Positions 50,739 to 59,837 are shown, counted from the first letter of the stretch. The stretch is 64,000 bases of DNA from Salinimicrobium sp035607535 (GCF_035607535.1 NZ_JAYDZX010000017.1:124001-188000), one strand, 5' to 3'. Program-made: numbers and translations. Notes: generated from the letters alone by a model not told the origin.

Positions 50739-50757
50739 TGCCTTAAAACTTAAGGCA
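50739..50757. promoter_or_regulatory. Palindrome upstream of the TonB receptor promoter
   Basis: TGCCTTAA-AAC-TTAAGGCA, perfect 8-base arms, about 20 bases upstream of the -33 box. It is a possible regulator site; the protein is unknown. Confidence 0.45.
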
Positions 50758-50769
50758 TTGAAGATGAGC

Positions 50770-50805
50770 AAAAAAAATCCCCCTGCTGTGGTAGGCAGGG
50801 GGATT
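50770..50805 (-). terminator. Terminator of pnp
   Basis: Perfect 11-bp stem AATCCCCCTGC / GCAGGGGGATT with an 8-base loop. On the - strand it is followed by eight T. Confidence 0.95.
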
Positions 50806-50825
50806 TTATAGTATAAATTCAGGTT

Positions 50826-53063
50826 TTAGTTCCTGTCGTTCCTGTCATTTCTGTCACGATTTCCTCTGGAACGGTCATCACGCCCTCGATTGTCGCGTCT
50901 GCCACCATCACGGCTGTTATCCCTGTCTCTTGGAGGTCTGGACTGGAAACCTTCAGGTTTTGGCAAAATAGCCTTTCTTGAAACTTTTGGTTTTCTGGTC
51001 TTAGGATCAATTCCGAGATATTTCACCTCAAATTCATCACCCATTTTTACAACATCAGAAACATTTTCTGTGCGTTCCCATGCCAGTTCAGATACGTGAA
51101 GTAGGACTTCATTTCCTTTGGCTTCCTTGTATTCCACTACAGCACCAAAATCCAACATCTTAACGACCTTCACTTCGTAAACCTTTCCAACTTCAGGTTT
51201 GAAAGTAATAGCTTTAATACGTTTTTTAACCTCATCGATCATCTCCTGGTTTACCCCTAAGATCTCGATCACTCCCATTTCTTCAACTTCTTCGATGACA
51301 ATGGTAGTACCGGTTTCCTTCTGCATTTCCTGGATTACTTTTCCACCAGGTCCAATAACGGCACCAATAAATTCTCCCGGGATCTCCACTTTCTCCATTT
51401 TTGGAGCGTGAGCTTTCACATTTGCCTTTGGTTCTGCAATGGTCTCAGTTAATTTATCAAGGATGTGTAATCTTCCTGCTCTGGCTTGTTTTAAAGCCTT
51501 TACAAGGATTTCATAAGCAAGTCCCTTTACCTTTATATCCATCTGACAAGCCGTAATTCCGTCGGCCGTTCCCGTAACTTTAAAGTCCATATCTCCCAGG
51601 TGATCTTCATCTCCCAGAATATCTGAAAGTACTGCGTAACGATCTCCATCAGAAATAAGTCCCATCGCAATTCCTGAAACAGGTTTTTTCAGCTGAATAC
51701 CCGCGTCCATCATTGCCATAGTTCCGGCACAAACTGTTGCCATAGATGATGATCCATTTGATTCCAGAACTTCTGAAACCACACGTACAGTGTAGGGGCA
51801 ATCTTCAGGGATCATTCCTTTTAGAGCTCGTTGAGCCAGGTTACCATGCCCAATCTCTCTACGCGAAGTTCCACGAATAGGGTAAGCTTCTCCTGTACTA
51901 AAAGGAGGGAAGTTATAATGAAGGTAGAATGTCTCCTCACCCTGGTGAGTTGGCATGTCTATCATATTTGCTTCTCTGGAAGTACCAAGGGTCACCGTGG
52001 CGAGCGCCTGGGTTTCCCCTCTGGTGAAAATAGAAGAACCGTGAACAGACGGAAGGTAATCAATCTCACACCAGATTGGGCGAATCTCATCTGTCTTTCT
52101 ACCGTCCAGGCGTAAACCTTCTGCAAGAGTCAACTCTCTTACAGCCTCTTTTTCTACTTTATTGAAATAGTTCTTGATAAGATCTTTCTTCTCTTCGAGT
52201 TCCTCTTCAGAGAACATTGCAAGAACTTCATCTTTTACTGCTGAAAATGCATCGCTGCGCTCGTGTTTGCTGTGAGCTCCTTTGGCGATGTCATAGATCT
52301 TTTGATATGCAGCTTCGCGGATCTTGTTGTAAAGATCCTCATCAGAATCTGCTACAGCATATTCTCTGGTTTCTTTTCTTCCAACAGCGTCGGCAAGCCG
52401 GTTTTGAGCTTCAATCTGTCCTTTAATGGCTTCGTGAGCGAATTTAATGGCTTCGGCCATTTCCTCTTCGCTTATCTCTTTCATCTCACCTTCTACCATC
52501 ATCACAGAATCTGCAGATGCTCCAATGATCATATCGATATCAGATTCTGCCAATTGGCTGCGGCTAGGGTTGATCACGAATTCTCCATTGATCCTTCCCA
52601 CGCGGGCTTCAGAGATTGGAGTTTCGAAAGGAATATCAGAAAGCTGGATCGCTGCGGAAGCTGCCAATCCTGCAAGTGCATCGGGCATTACTTCTTCGTC
52701 ATGAGACATCAACTGGATCATCACCTGAGTTTCATAACGATAATCTGAAGGGAAAAGTGGACGCAATACGCGGTCAACAATTCTCATTACAAGAACTTCA
52801 CCGTCACTTGGACGGGCTTCTCTTTTGAAGAATCCTCCCGGATATCTTCCTGCGGCTGCAAATTTCTCTCTGTAATCTACGGTCAATGGAAAGAAGTCGG
52901 CGGTGCTTTTGTTGTAGTTAGAAACTACGGTACAAAGCAACATTGCATCTCCCATTTGAACAACAACAGAACCATGGGCCTGTTTTGCCAGTTTTCCGGT
53001 CTCGATGGAGATGGTCCTGCCGTCTCCCAGGTCGATGACCTCTCTAAAAGTTTTTGGAATCAT
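50826..53063 (-). CDS. pnp: Polyribonucleotide nucleotidyltransferase (PNPase)
   Basis: Phosphorolytic 3'-5' exoribonuclease of RNA turnover. The 745 residues contain two RNase PH domains, the first from about residue 10 and the second with FTRGETQALATVTLG and GHGNLAQRALKGM. A KH domain reads EIPGEFIGAVIGPGGKVIQE, and an S1 domain VGKVYEVKVVKMLDFGAVVEY. The last 45 residues are an Arg, Asp, Asn and Gly-rich tail (RDRDNSRDGGRRDNRGRDD), probably disordered and RNA-binding; such a tail is not found in E. coli PNPase. rpsO lies just upstream on the same strand, an order also known in E. coli. Confidence 0.98.
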   Translation of the reverse strand: MIPKTFREVIDLGDGRTISIETGKLAKQAHGSVVVQMGDAMLLCTVVSNYNKSTADFFPLTVDYREKFAAAGRYPGGFFKREARPSDGEVLVMRIVDRVLRPLFPSDYRYETQVMIQLMSHDEEVMPDALAGLAASAAIQLSDIPFETPISEARVGRINGEFVINPSRSQLAESDIDMIIGASADSVMMVEGEMKEISEEEMAEAIKFAHEAIKGQIEAQNRLADAVGRKETREYAVADSDEDLYNKIREAAYQKIYDIAKGAHSKHERSDAFSAVKDEVLAMFSEEELEEKKDLIKNYFNKVEKEAVRELTLAEGLRLDGRKTDEIRPIWCEIDYLPSVHGSSIFTRGETQALATVTLGTSREANMIDMPTHQGEETFYLHYNFPPFSTGEAYPIRGTSRREIGHGNLAQRALKGMIPEDCPYTVRVVSEVLESNGSSSMATVCAGTMAMMDAGIQLKKPVSGIAMGLISDGDRYAVLSDILGDEDHLGDMDFKVTGTADGITACQMDIKVKGLAYEILVKALKQARAGRLHILDKLTETIAEPKANVKAHAPKMEKVEIPGEFIGAVIGPGGKVIQEMQKETGTTIVIEEVEEMGVIEILGVNQEMIDEVKKRIKAITFKPEVGKVYEVKVVKMLDFGAVVEYKEAKGNEVLLHVSELAWERTENVSDVVKMGDEFEVKYLGIDPKTRKPKVSRKAILPKPEGFQSRPPRDRDNSRDGGRRDNRGRDDRSRGNRDRNDRNDRN

Positions 53064-53337
53064 AAATTTTTAATTCTACTCCTGCTCATGCAGGTTTGTT
53101 AAACAATGGTCTCCCGTTTATGCTGAACGGGACAGTTGTGTTGTTGTTGTGAGTTGTGAAGACCAATGAAAAACTGCCTTTTGTTTCCTCACCTGCTAAG
53201 TCAGAAAAACTACAGGTGTCAAAAATGAGCTTTTATTACTTATTTTTTTCAGGTTAAAAATTACACAGAATTTTCAAGGGAAAAGAAAAAGGAGGTAATA
53301 ATTTTTATAAAAGCTGTTTTTTCAGAAGAATTAGAAT
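53064..53337 (-). promoter_or_regulatory. Leader of pnp with two stem-loops
   Basis: Between the rpsO terminator and pnp, 274 bases hold no gene. Two perfect hairpins lie near the start: CCTGC-TCAT-GCAGG at 53081-53094 and CCCGTT-TATGCTG-AACGGG at 53113-53131. A partial near-palindrome TCAAAAATGAGCTTTTA lies near 53220. A structured leader suggests control of pnp by its own product, as in E. coli, but that is inference. Confidence 0.5.
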
Positions 53338-53366
53338 AAAAAAAGGGGCCGCAATAGCCCCTTTTT
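53338..53366 (-). terminator. Terminator of rpsO
   Basis: Ten-base stem AAAAAGGGGC / GCCCCTTTTT, loop CGCAATA, T-run on the - strand, directly after the rpsO stop codon. Confidence 0.93.
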
Positions 53367-53367
53367 C

Positions 53368-53637
53368 TTATTTTCTTAATCCTAGTTCTTTAATAATTGC
53401 ACGATATCTTAAGATATCCTTCTTCATTAAATAATCAAGCAGGCTTCTTCTCTTACCTACCAGCTTCACTAGTGACCGCTCTGTATTATAATCTTTGCGA
53501 TTTTTTTTCAAGTGCTGGGTCAAATGTTCAATACGGTGAGTGAACAGGGCGATTTGCCCTTCGGCAGAACCGGTGTCGTTCTTCCCTTTTCCGTGTTTTG
53601 CAAAAAGTTCTTCTTTTGCTTCCTTAGTTAAATACAT
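53368..53637 (-). CDS. rpsO: 30S ribosomal protein S15
   Basis: Small-subunit protein that binds 16S rRNA early in assembly. The 89-residue length is exact for the family. Typical text includes NDTGSAEGQIALFTHRIEHLTQHLK, DYNTERSLVKLVGKRRSLLDYL and RYRAIIKELGLRK. A terminator follows at once, and pnp lies 300 bases further on. Its own promoter was not clearly seen. Confidence 0.98.
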   Translation of the reverse strand: MYLTKEAKEELFAKHGKGKNDTGSAEGQIALFTHRIEHLTQHLKKNRKDYNTERSLVKLVGKRRSLLDYLMKKDILRYRAIIKELGLRK

Positions 53638-53748
53638 TCCAATATTAATTTTAATGATTTTTATGTATTGACAGCTTTTCTGCCAGGGCGCAAAGATAAT
53701 ATAATATTAAATACGAACAGCTAAATTTTTACTTTTCTGAAACTCAGT

Positions 53749-53765
53749 CAAAAATGACATTTTAG
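53749..53765. repeat. Recurrent near-palindrome, copy E
   Basis: Reads CAAAAATGACATTTTAG and overlaps the accD stop codon. Confidence 0.45.
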
Positions 53766-54619
53766 GCTCTTATTGGCTCATTAAGAATAAGATCAATGTA
53801 TTTGTTGACTTTGTTCTTTAGTTCAGATCGCTTGGTGATGAAATCCAGAAACCCGTGTTCCAGTAGAAATTCAGAAGTTTGAAAATCTTCTGGAAGATCT
53901 TTTCCGGTTGTGTCCTTCACTACGCGGGGTCCTGCAAAACCGATCAAAGCTCCGGGTTCAGCAATGTTTATATCTCCCAACATCGCAAAAGAAGCGGTGG
54001 TTCCTCCTGTGGTGGGATCTGTACAAAGGGAGATGTATGGTATCCGGGCATCTGCAAGTTGCGCCAGTTTAGCTGAAGTTTTGGCCAGCTGCATTAAAGA
54101 GAAAGCGGCTTCCATCATTCTTGCTCCACCAGATTTTGAGATCACCATGAGTGGTATTTTGTGCTCCAGAGCATAATCGGCAGCGCGGGAGATCTTTTCA
54201 CCTACTACCGAACCCATGGACCCTCCAATAAAGGCAAAATCCATACAGGCTATCACCAGCTCTTTACCTTTAGATTTTCCTACAGCCGTACGAACTGCAT
54301 CTTTGAGACCGGTTTTCTTCTGCGCCTCCTCCAGTCTGTCTGTGTATTTTTTGGTGTCCTCAAATTCAAGTGGATCCCGGGATGAAAGGTTCTTATCCAG
54401 TTCAGTGTATTTATTGTCGTCAAAGAGAATTTTGAAATATTCATTGCTTCCAATTCTCACGTGGTAACCGTCCTCGGGACTTACGTAAAAATTCTTTTCC
54501 AGCTGTTCTGCATCAACGATCTTTCCGGTTGGAGACTTGTACCACAATCCTTTAGGGACATCTTTTTTGTCTTCGGTTGCAGTCTGGATACCTTTTTGTG
54601 TTCTTCTAAACCAGGCCAT
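53762..54619 (-). CDS. accD: Acetyl-CoA carboxylase, carboxyltransferase beta subunit
   Basis: Transfers carboxyl from biotin to acetyl-CoA together with AccA, the first step of fatty-acid synthesis. The 285 residues contain the carboxyltransferase core with ACMDFAFIGGSMGSVVGEKI, ISKSGGARMMEAAFSLMQ, SLCTDPTTGGTTASFAMLGD and AGPRVVKDTTGKDLPE. The N-terminal region that is a four-cysteine zinc finger in E. coli reads GLWYKSPTGKIVDAEQL, then FYVSPEDGYHVRI. The positions are kept but all four cysteines are replaced. This seems normal for flavobacteria, so the protein is probably active without zinc. accA and the biotin subunits are not in the window. Confidence 0.97.
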   Translation of the reverse strand: MAWFRRTQKGIQTATEDKKDVPKGLWYKSPTGKIVDAEQLEKNFYVSPEDGYHVRIGSNEYFKILFDDNKYTELDKNLSSRDPLEFEDTKKYTDRLEEAQKKTGLKDAVRTAVGKSKGKELVIACMDFAFIGGSMGSVVGEKISRAADYALEHKIPLMVISKSGGARMMEAAFSLMQLAKTSAKLAQLADARIPYISLCTDPTTGGTTASFAMLGDINIAEPGALIGFAGPRVVKDTTGKDLPEDFQTSEFLLEHGFLDFITKRSELKNKVNKYIDLILNEPIRA

Positions 54620-54633
54620 ATTGTATAGGGATT

Positions 54634-54673
54634 AAAAAAGAAAGGCCGCAAAAATAGCATTTTTGAAGCCTTT
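54634..54673. repeat. Recurrent near-palindrome, copy F, with terminator-like arms
   Basis: The core CAAAAATAGCATTTTTGA at 54649-54666 is enclosed by AAAGGC / GCCTTT. On the - strand a TTTCTTTTTT tract follows, so it may end fbaA transcription before accD. Confidence 0.6.
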
Positions 54674-54686
54674 CTAAAATAGGTTT

Positions 54687-55754
54687 TTAAAGTGTATTTA
54701 CGTTATTAAGGTCTTCGAAAGCCTTTTTTAAACGGGCTTTGAAAGTCAACTCTCCCTCACGCACCCATTTTCTAGGGTCATAGTGCTTTTTGTTTGGAGA
54801 ATCGGCACCTTCAGGATTGCCGATTTGCGATTTCAGGTATTCAGACTTTTCATTCATATAGTCACGAATTCCTTCCATATAAGCATATTGAAGATCTGTA
54901 TCTATGTTCATCTTGATCACTCCGTAATCAATTGCCTCTCTTATTTCTTCAACAGTTGAGCCACTACCACCGTGGAAAACGAAATCTATGGTGTTTTTTT
55001 CAACTCCATATTTTTCAGAAATAAAATCCTGCGAATTCTTTAGGATCACAGGAGTTAACTTAACATTTCCAGGCTTATATACACCGTGAACATTTCCAAA
55101 GGCAGCTGCAATTGTAAACTGGTCGCTCACTTTGCTCAACTCTTCATAAGCATAAGCTACTTCATCTGGTTGGGTATATAATTTCGAAGAATCAATATCT
55201 GTATTGTCCACACCGTCTTCTTCGCCACCTGTTACCCCGAGCTCGATCTCGAGGGTCATACCCATTTTGCTCATACGCTCCAGGTATTTTTTGCAGGTTT
55301 GAACATTTTCTTCCAAAGGCTCTTCAGAAAGGTCCAGCATATGGGAGCTGAAAAGTGGCTTTCCAAACTGCTCAAAATGTTTTTCACTGGCATCGAGCAT
55401 ACCGTCTACCCAGCCGGTAAGTTTTTTTGCACAGTGGTCTGTATGAAGAATGACAGTCGCGCCGTAAGCCTCTGCCAGTTCATGTATGTGTTTTGCGCCG
55501 GCAACAGCTCCTGCTATGGCTGCTTTTTCATCTTTGTTTGAGAGACCTTTCCCGGCATTGAACTGGGCACCTCCATTAGAGAATTGTATGATTACAGGGG
55601 AATTTAGCTCTACGGCTGTCTCCAGCACCGCATTTATTGTGCTGGATCCAATCACATTGACTGCCGGTAAAGCAAATTTCTTGGATTTTGCATATCGAAA
55701 TATTTCCTGGACCTCTTTTCCAGTGGCAACTCCGGGTTTTATATTATGACTCAT
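54687..55754 (-). CDS. fbaA: Fructose-bisphosphate aldolase, class II
   Basis: Zinc-dependent aldolase of glycolysis and gluconeogenesis, splitting fructose 1,6-bisphosphate. The 355-residue barrel shows ILHTDHCAKKL with the catalytic Asp and a zinc-binding His, LEIELGVTGGEEDGVDN, AAFGNVHGVY with a second zinc ligand, and VFHGGSGSTVEEI with the third. The C-terminal MNIDTDLQYAYMEGIRDYM is as in E. coli FbaA. A TATTTTTG box lies about 20 bases before the start on the - strand, only 43 bases from the preceding gene's stop. It is convergent with nothing; accD follows on the same strand after the copy F element. Confidence 0.98.
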   Translation of the reverse strand: MSHNIKPGVATGKEVQEIFRYAKSKKFALPAVNVIGSSTINAVLETAVELNSPVIIQFSNGGAQFNAGKGLSNKDEKAAIAGAVAGAKHIHELAEAYGATVILHTDHCAKKLTGWVDGMLDASEKHFEQFGKPLFSSHMLDLSEEPLEENVQTCKKYLERMSKMGMTLEIELGVTGGEEDGVDNTDIDSSKLYTQPDEVAYAYEELSKVSDQFTIAAAFGNVHGVYKPGNVKLTPVILKNSQDFISEKYGVEKNTIDFVFHGGSGSTVEEIREAIDYGVIKMNIDTDLQYAYMEGIRDYMNEKSEYLKSQIGNPEGADSPNKKHYDPRKWVREGELTFKARLKKAFEDLNNVNTL

Positions 55755-55797
55755 TGATTTGGTTTTTAGGTTAACAAAAATAAGAAAAATAGTCGGG

Positions 55798-58362
55798 TTA
55801 GAAAGGATAATTGATTCCTACGTTGAATACTGCTTTAGAGAAATTGTACCCTCTAAACCACCGATTTCCGGCTTTCAGGGCAGGATTGTAAGTCTTGAAT
55901 CCAACATCGAACCTCAACACGAAAAAATCAAAATCGTAACGCAGGCCAATTCCTGTTCCCAAAGCGAGCTCCTCGAGGTCGCTAAGGCTGGTAAAAGTCG
56001 ATGCTTCTTCCTCTACGACATCAAAAACGTTCCAGATATTTCCTGCATCGGCAAAGAGGGCAGCATGTAGGTCCCCAAAAAGGTTAAATCTGTACTCTGT
56101 ACTGAGTGCGATCTTCATGTTTGCCTCATTGAATTCATTTCGGCCGCCACTGCTTCCGGGGCCAAGAGAGTAAGGCTGCCACGCCCGATTATCATTTGGT
56201 CCTCCTGCAAAAAAGGACCTGATAAATGGAATGCTGTTGGAGTTCCCATACGGGACAGCGATCCCGCCAAAGGAACGGATAGCGATTACATTGTCCCTGC
56301 CCAGATCCCAGTGCTTTATGTAGTCAACTTCAGTTTTTAGGTATTGAGAAAAATTCACTCCGAAAATGCTGAATCTTCCCGATTCATCTTTTTCTACACC
56401 GGCAAGTTCTGAAACGGCGGCCAAAATATTTCCGGCAGCTTCGACCTTTACCCGTAGCCGTGAAAAATCTTCATCATAAATATTTTCCTTGTTGTTGAGG
56501 ATGTATGAAAAATTGGTGGCGTAAATAAGGTTGTCTTCAGTGAGCCTGTTCTTTCTTTCTCTAAGGTCGTTGAGAATTTCAGTTTGAGGTGCCGTAAGTC
56601 CGGTTACTCCTCCGGTACGTGCAGCCTGTAAAAAACCATCGGCACCTTCAGGAATTTGAAGGAACCGGGTTCCCTGATCTCCAATAGTGTAGAATTGATC
56701 TGGAGCGTTTACATTATCGGCAGTAGCCACTTGATTCAACTCCAGGTAAGAATTTCTATATACATTAAAATAGTTATCAGTATTAAGATTCCTGATGTAT
56801 TGAATATTTACAAGGTCAAGGAGGTGTGTGAGATTATCGTTAGGCAGCCACCGGTAGTTCATGACTGCGGTTAAGCTTTGCTTGTCGAGACCGATGTTCG
56901 TTTGAGTGCTGGCACCTACGCCAAGGGTGGTAAAAGGGTACATGTATTTAGGAATGAACCGCTCTGTCTCAATTGGAAATAAAATTCTGGGGAGAGTGAG
57001 ATCCACATCGACTCCTACTTCTGTTATATCGAAAAAACGGTCGGAATCATTTGCAGCATCCTTGGAAGAACCAATGCTACCGCGGCCTCCAATTTCTAGG
57101 ATCTCAGCACCTCTAAAGACATTCCGGATCAACAGCGAACCACCAAATCCAATTCCAAATTTCTGGATATTACTTTGGGAGAGATCGAATTCAAATCCGA
57201 GAGAATATTTTTGTCTCGGGGTAAGGAACACGTTGGCGATAAGATCTGTTCCGGTTGTGTCGGAAGGATCTTCCATGTATTGAATGTTAGGATACCTAAA
57301 GATCCTGAGTTGGTTGAGACGGTTGTAAGTAAGGGTCCTGTCGGCATCTGAATAGATGGTTCCGGGGGTAATGAAAACTGCATTTGTTAGAGCCTTAGGT
57401 CGAAATTCCAGTTGATCAAAACTGTAGAGGTCGTACCCCTCATTTGATGCGGTATCTGTAATTGGTTCATTCCTGTTTTCAAACCTGTAACCGGGAAAGA
57501 TGTTTACTTTGCTCACCTTGTGAACCTTGTAAGGAACCCTCGTTTCTACACCATCCACGGTTGCTTCGCGATTCTGGATGATAACCGCTGTATTTACTTT
57601 ATGATCTGTATTTACAGTGTCTGCTTCAAAGCTGATGTATTCCTGCTCAAAATGGTATAAACCATTATTGCGGTATAATTGAGTGAGTCGTTCCCTTTCG
57701 GCTCCGTAATCCTGAGTTTTATACTGCACGCCAGGTACAATAAGTGAATTTGCCTTATGAGCCTCGTATATAGAATCGGCCACTATTGAAGCTATTCTGG
57801 TGGTAATGGAATCGACTATGTATGGTTCCTTGGGAGTGACGAAATAATTGACTTTTGCCCGTTTCTTTCTGGTGGGGATAATCTCATACGCGGTTTCGGC
57901 ATTAAACCATCCATTGTTCCAGTACCATGCCTTCAGTCTTTCTGCAGAACGTTGGGTTTGTCCTTCTGTAACTATAGCAGGTGGTTCTCCCGTCTTCATG
58001 ATCCACTCATTGATGTTAACGTAGATGTTTCCGAGCCTTACTACTTGTTTTTCTGAAAGTAAACTGGCAAGTCTTTCGGGTCTATTTGGCTTTTTGTGTA
58101 GCCACTTCAAATAGGTTGTATCAGGGTTGGGATTGGCTAAATTGTAGAGGTATAATTGCAACGGAAGGCCTAAAAAGGTCTTATTCGGCTCCTGGTAGAT
58201 CTGGTTGTAAATATTTCTTTGAGAAATTTCTTCACCATTAACAAAAATGGTATTTTCTGTGAGAAGTCTTTGATCATCTTCAACTCTTTTTACAGCGTTA
58301 CAGGAAGAAAGAAATAAAGCAGTTAAAAGAATTAATGATATTTTTGCCCGCAAATGTCTCAA
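55798..58362 (-). CDS. Omp85-family outer-membrane lipoprotein, TamL type
   Basis: Outer-membrane assembly factor related to BamA and TamA, carrying a lipid anchor as in Bacteroidetes TamL. A lipoprotein signal reads KISLILLTALFLSSC. POTRA-like domains fill about residues 60-400 (for example SAERLKAWYWNNGWFNAE and LTYNRLNQLRIFRYPNI). The C-terminal half is a 16-strand surface-antigen barrel, with IRSFFAGGPNDNRAWQPYSLGPG matching the lid-loop region, and it ends in VGINYPF. No ATG fits the frame: an in-frame stop lies a few codons upstream, and the start must be TTG at 58362 or 58353. A tamB partner is not in the window. It diverges from the RNA methyltransferase gene with only 37 bases between starts. 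Confidence 0.9.
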   Translation of the reverse strand: MRHLRAKISLILLTALFLSSCNAVKRVEDDQRLLTENTIFVNGEEISQRNIYNQIYQEPNKTFLGLPLQLYLYNLANPNPDTTYLKWLHKKPNRPERLASLLSEKQVVRLGNIYVNINEWIMKTGEPPAIVTEGQTQRSAERLKAWYWNNGWFNAETAYEIIPTRKKRAKVNYFVTPKEPYIVDSITTRIASIVADSIYEAHKANSLIVPGVQYKTQDYGAERERLTQLYRNNGLYHFEQEYISFEADTVNTDHKVNTAVIIQNREATVDGVETRVPYKVHKVSKVNIFPGYRFENRNEPITDTASNEGYDLYSFDQLEFRPKALTNAVFITPGTIYSDADRTLTYNRLNQLRIFRYPNIQYMEDPSDTTGTDLIANVFLTPRQKYSLGFEFDLSQSNIQKFGIGFGGSLLIRNVFRGAEILEIGGRGSIGSSKDAANDSDRFFDITEVGVDVDLTLPRILFPIETERFIPKYMYPFTTLGVGASTQTNIGLDKQSLTAVMNYRWLPNDNLTHLLDLVNIQYIRNLNTDNYFNVYRNSYLELNQVATADNVNAPDQFYTIGDQGTRFLQIPEGADGFLQAARTGGVTGLTAPQTEILNDLRERKNRLTEDNLIYATNFSYILNNKENIYDEDFSRLRVKVEAAGNILAAVSELAGVEKDESGRFSIFGVNFSQYLKTEVDYIKHWDLGRDNVIAIRSFGGIAVPYGNSNSIPFIRSFFAGGPNDNRAWQPYSLGPGSSGGRNEFNEANMKIALSTEYRFNLFGDLHAALFADAGNIWNVFDVVEEEASTFTSLSDLEELALGTGIGLRYDFDFFVLRFDVGFKTYNPALKAGNRWFRGYNFSKAVFNVGINYPF

Positions 58363-58399
58363 GTAGCCTTTTTAATGTGCTCAAAAATACAACTTTGGT

Positions 58400-59143
58400 A
58401 TGTTTAGCAAAAGCCAAATTAAACTTATAAAAAGCCTGTCTCAAAAAAAGTACAGGATGAAAAATGGGCTATTTGTAATTGAAGGCAAAAAAGGCATTTT
58501 TGAACTCCTGAATTCGTCCTTCAAGCTTCATGCACTTTATACTACCGAAGATATTTTCAAAGCTGAAGAGGACAGGACTTTTCTTATTTCTGAAGCCGAT
58601 CTTAAGAAGATAAGCAACCTGCACACCCCGCAAGCCGCCTTGGCTGTTTTCCAGATTCCAATACCGGAAGTCCCAGATATGAAAGGACTGCAGCTGGTGC
58701 TGGATGAGATAAAGGATCCCGGTAACTTAGGAACAATAATCCGCCTCTGTGACTGGTTTGGAATAAGGCACCTCATTTGTTCCTTGGAAACGGTGGATTG
58801 TTATAATCCAAAAGTAGTTCAGGCTACCATGGGTTCTATCTCCAGAGTAAATATTCATTATTGTGACATTTCTGAATATCTCACTCAGGCTAAAACGAAG
58901 AAGAAAATCTATGGTACTTTTTTAGAAGGTGAGAATGTTTATACGAAACATCTTTCTTCTGATGGAATTATTGTGCTTGGGAACGAAGCAAATGGAATTT
59001 CTAAAGAAATTGAGAACCTCATCTCTGAAAAAATACATATACCTCAATTTGGAGCTGCACAAAGCACCGAAAGCCTTAATGTGGCAACAGCCGCTGCAAT
59101 TTTCTTAAGTGAATTCAGACGGATGAGTTTTACTGAAAAGTAA
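58400..59143 (+). CDS. TrmH-family (SPOUT) RNA methyltransferase
   Basis: Methylates ribose of rRNA or tRNA with S-adenosylmethionine. The 247 residues have an N-terminal substrate-binding domain (KYRMKNGLFVIEGKKGIFELL) and the SPOUT core. Its three knot motifs are visible: LDEIKDPGNLGTIIRLCDWFG, IIVLGNEANGIS and IPQFGAAQSTESLNVATAAAI. This pattern fits the RlmB/TrmH group; the exact nucleotide modified cannot be told. The 3' end overlaps the porT 3' end by 14 bases, the two genes being convergent. Copy G of the recurrent near-palindrome lies inside the gene. Confidence 0.93.
   Translation: MFSKSQIKLIKSLSQKKYRMKNGLFVIEGKKGIFELLNSSFKLHALYTTEDIFKAEEDRTFLISEADLKKISNLHTPQAALAVFQIPIPEVPDMKGLQLVLDEIKDPGNLGTIIRLCDWFGIRHLICSLETVDCYNPKVVQATMGSISRVNIHYCDISEYLTQAKTKKKIYGTFLEGENVYTKHLSSDGIIVLGNEANGISKEIENLISEKIHIPQFGAAQSTESLNVATAAAIFLSEFRRMSFTEK
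58486..58503. repeat. Recurrent near-palindrome, copy G (inside the RNA methyltransferase gene)
   Basis: Reads CAAAAAAGGCATTTTTGA and encodes part of GKKGIFEL. It may reflect coding constraint. Confidence 0.3.
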
Positions 59144-59837
59144 AATTGAGGAAAACTCCGCGGGAGGACATGCTCTCTACGTTTCCTGTATAAAAACTAT
59201 TGGGGTCATCATCCCTCACCAGCTCATCATTAATGGCAAACACTCCTCGTATGGAAGGTGTAAATTTGAAGTAGTACAGGTAAAGATCTATCCCAAAACC
59301 TATTTCATAGTAGAAATTATTAGTGGTCATTCGAAACTGCCCATCCTTATTATCATCCGGGTTGTTCTCGTTGCTGGAAAGATTTATCGATGTAGAAGCT
59401 CCACCCACCACAAAGGGTTTGTAGTTGCCTATACGGGTTGTAGAAAATTTTAAAAGCAAAGGAATGTGCACAAAAGTTGAGTTGATCTCCCTGAATGTCT
59501 TGCTATCGGCTTTAGTTGCCTGGAAGTTGATCCTGTTAAAAGAAACTCCGGGTTCCAACCTTAGGTCGAGGTGATCACTGAGCCTCATATTTCCAATAAG
59601 TCCGACGTTGAAACCTATAGTCCGGTCAACAGAAAAATCTTTTCCGGTGGCGGGACTCGCGACATACCTCTTATAATCGAAATCAAAGTCATAGGTGTTG
59701 AAACCCAAAAAATATCCCCAGGAAAAACGTTGCATATCGAAATTAGGGTTATTGATCACCTTATCCCTGCCAAACAACTGAGCGTGTGCAGGCAATGCGA
59801 AAAGTATGGCAATTACCAGTATCAGGAACTTCTTCAT
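59130..59837 (-). CDS. porT: Type IX secretion/gliding protein PorT (SprT)
   Basis: Outer-membrane beta-barrel protein required for type IX secretion, which in flavobacteria also supports gliding. The 235 residues start with a signal peptide ending PAHAQ and continue with alternating beta strands of an eight-strand-like barrel. Conserved text includes FSWGYFLGFNTYDFDFDY, LRLEPGVSF and FVHIPLLLKFS. The C-terminus GVFLNFTFQ ends in an aromatic-Gln. It is 4 bases downstream of ubiE, an order often seen in flavobacteria. No other type IX component is in the window, and none of the xylan enzymes here carries a type IX sorting domain. Confidence 0.93.
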   Translation of the reverse strand: MKKFLILVIAILFALPAHAQLFGRDKVINNPNFDMQRFSWGYFLGFNTYDFDFDYKRYVASPATGKDFSVDRTIGFNVGLIGNMRLSDHLDLRLEPGVSFNRINFQATKADSKTFREINSTFVHIPLLLKFSTTRIGNYKPFVVGGASTSINLSSNENNPDDNKDGQFRMTTNNFYYEIGFGIDLYLYYFKFTPSIRGVFAINDELVRDDDPNSFYTGNVESMSSRGVFLNFTFQ

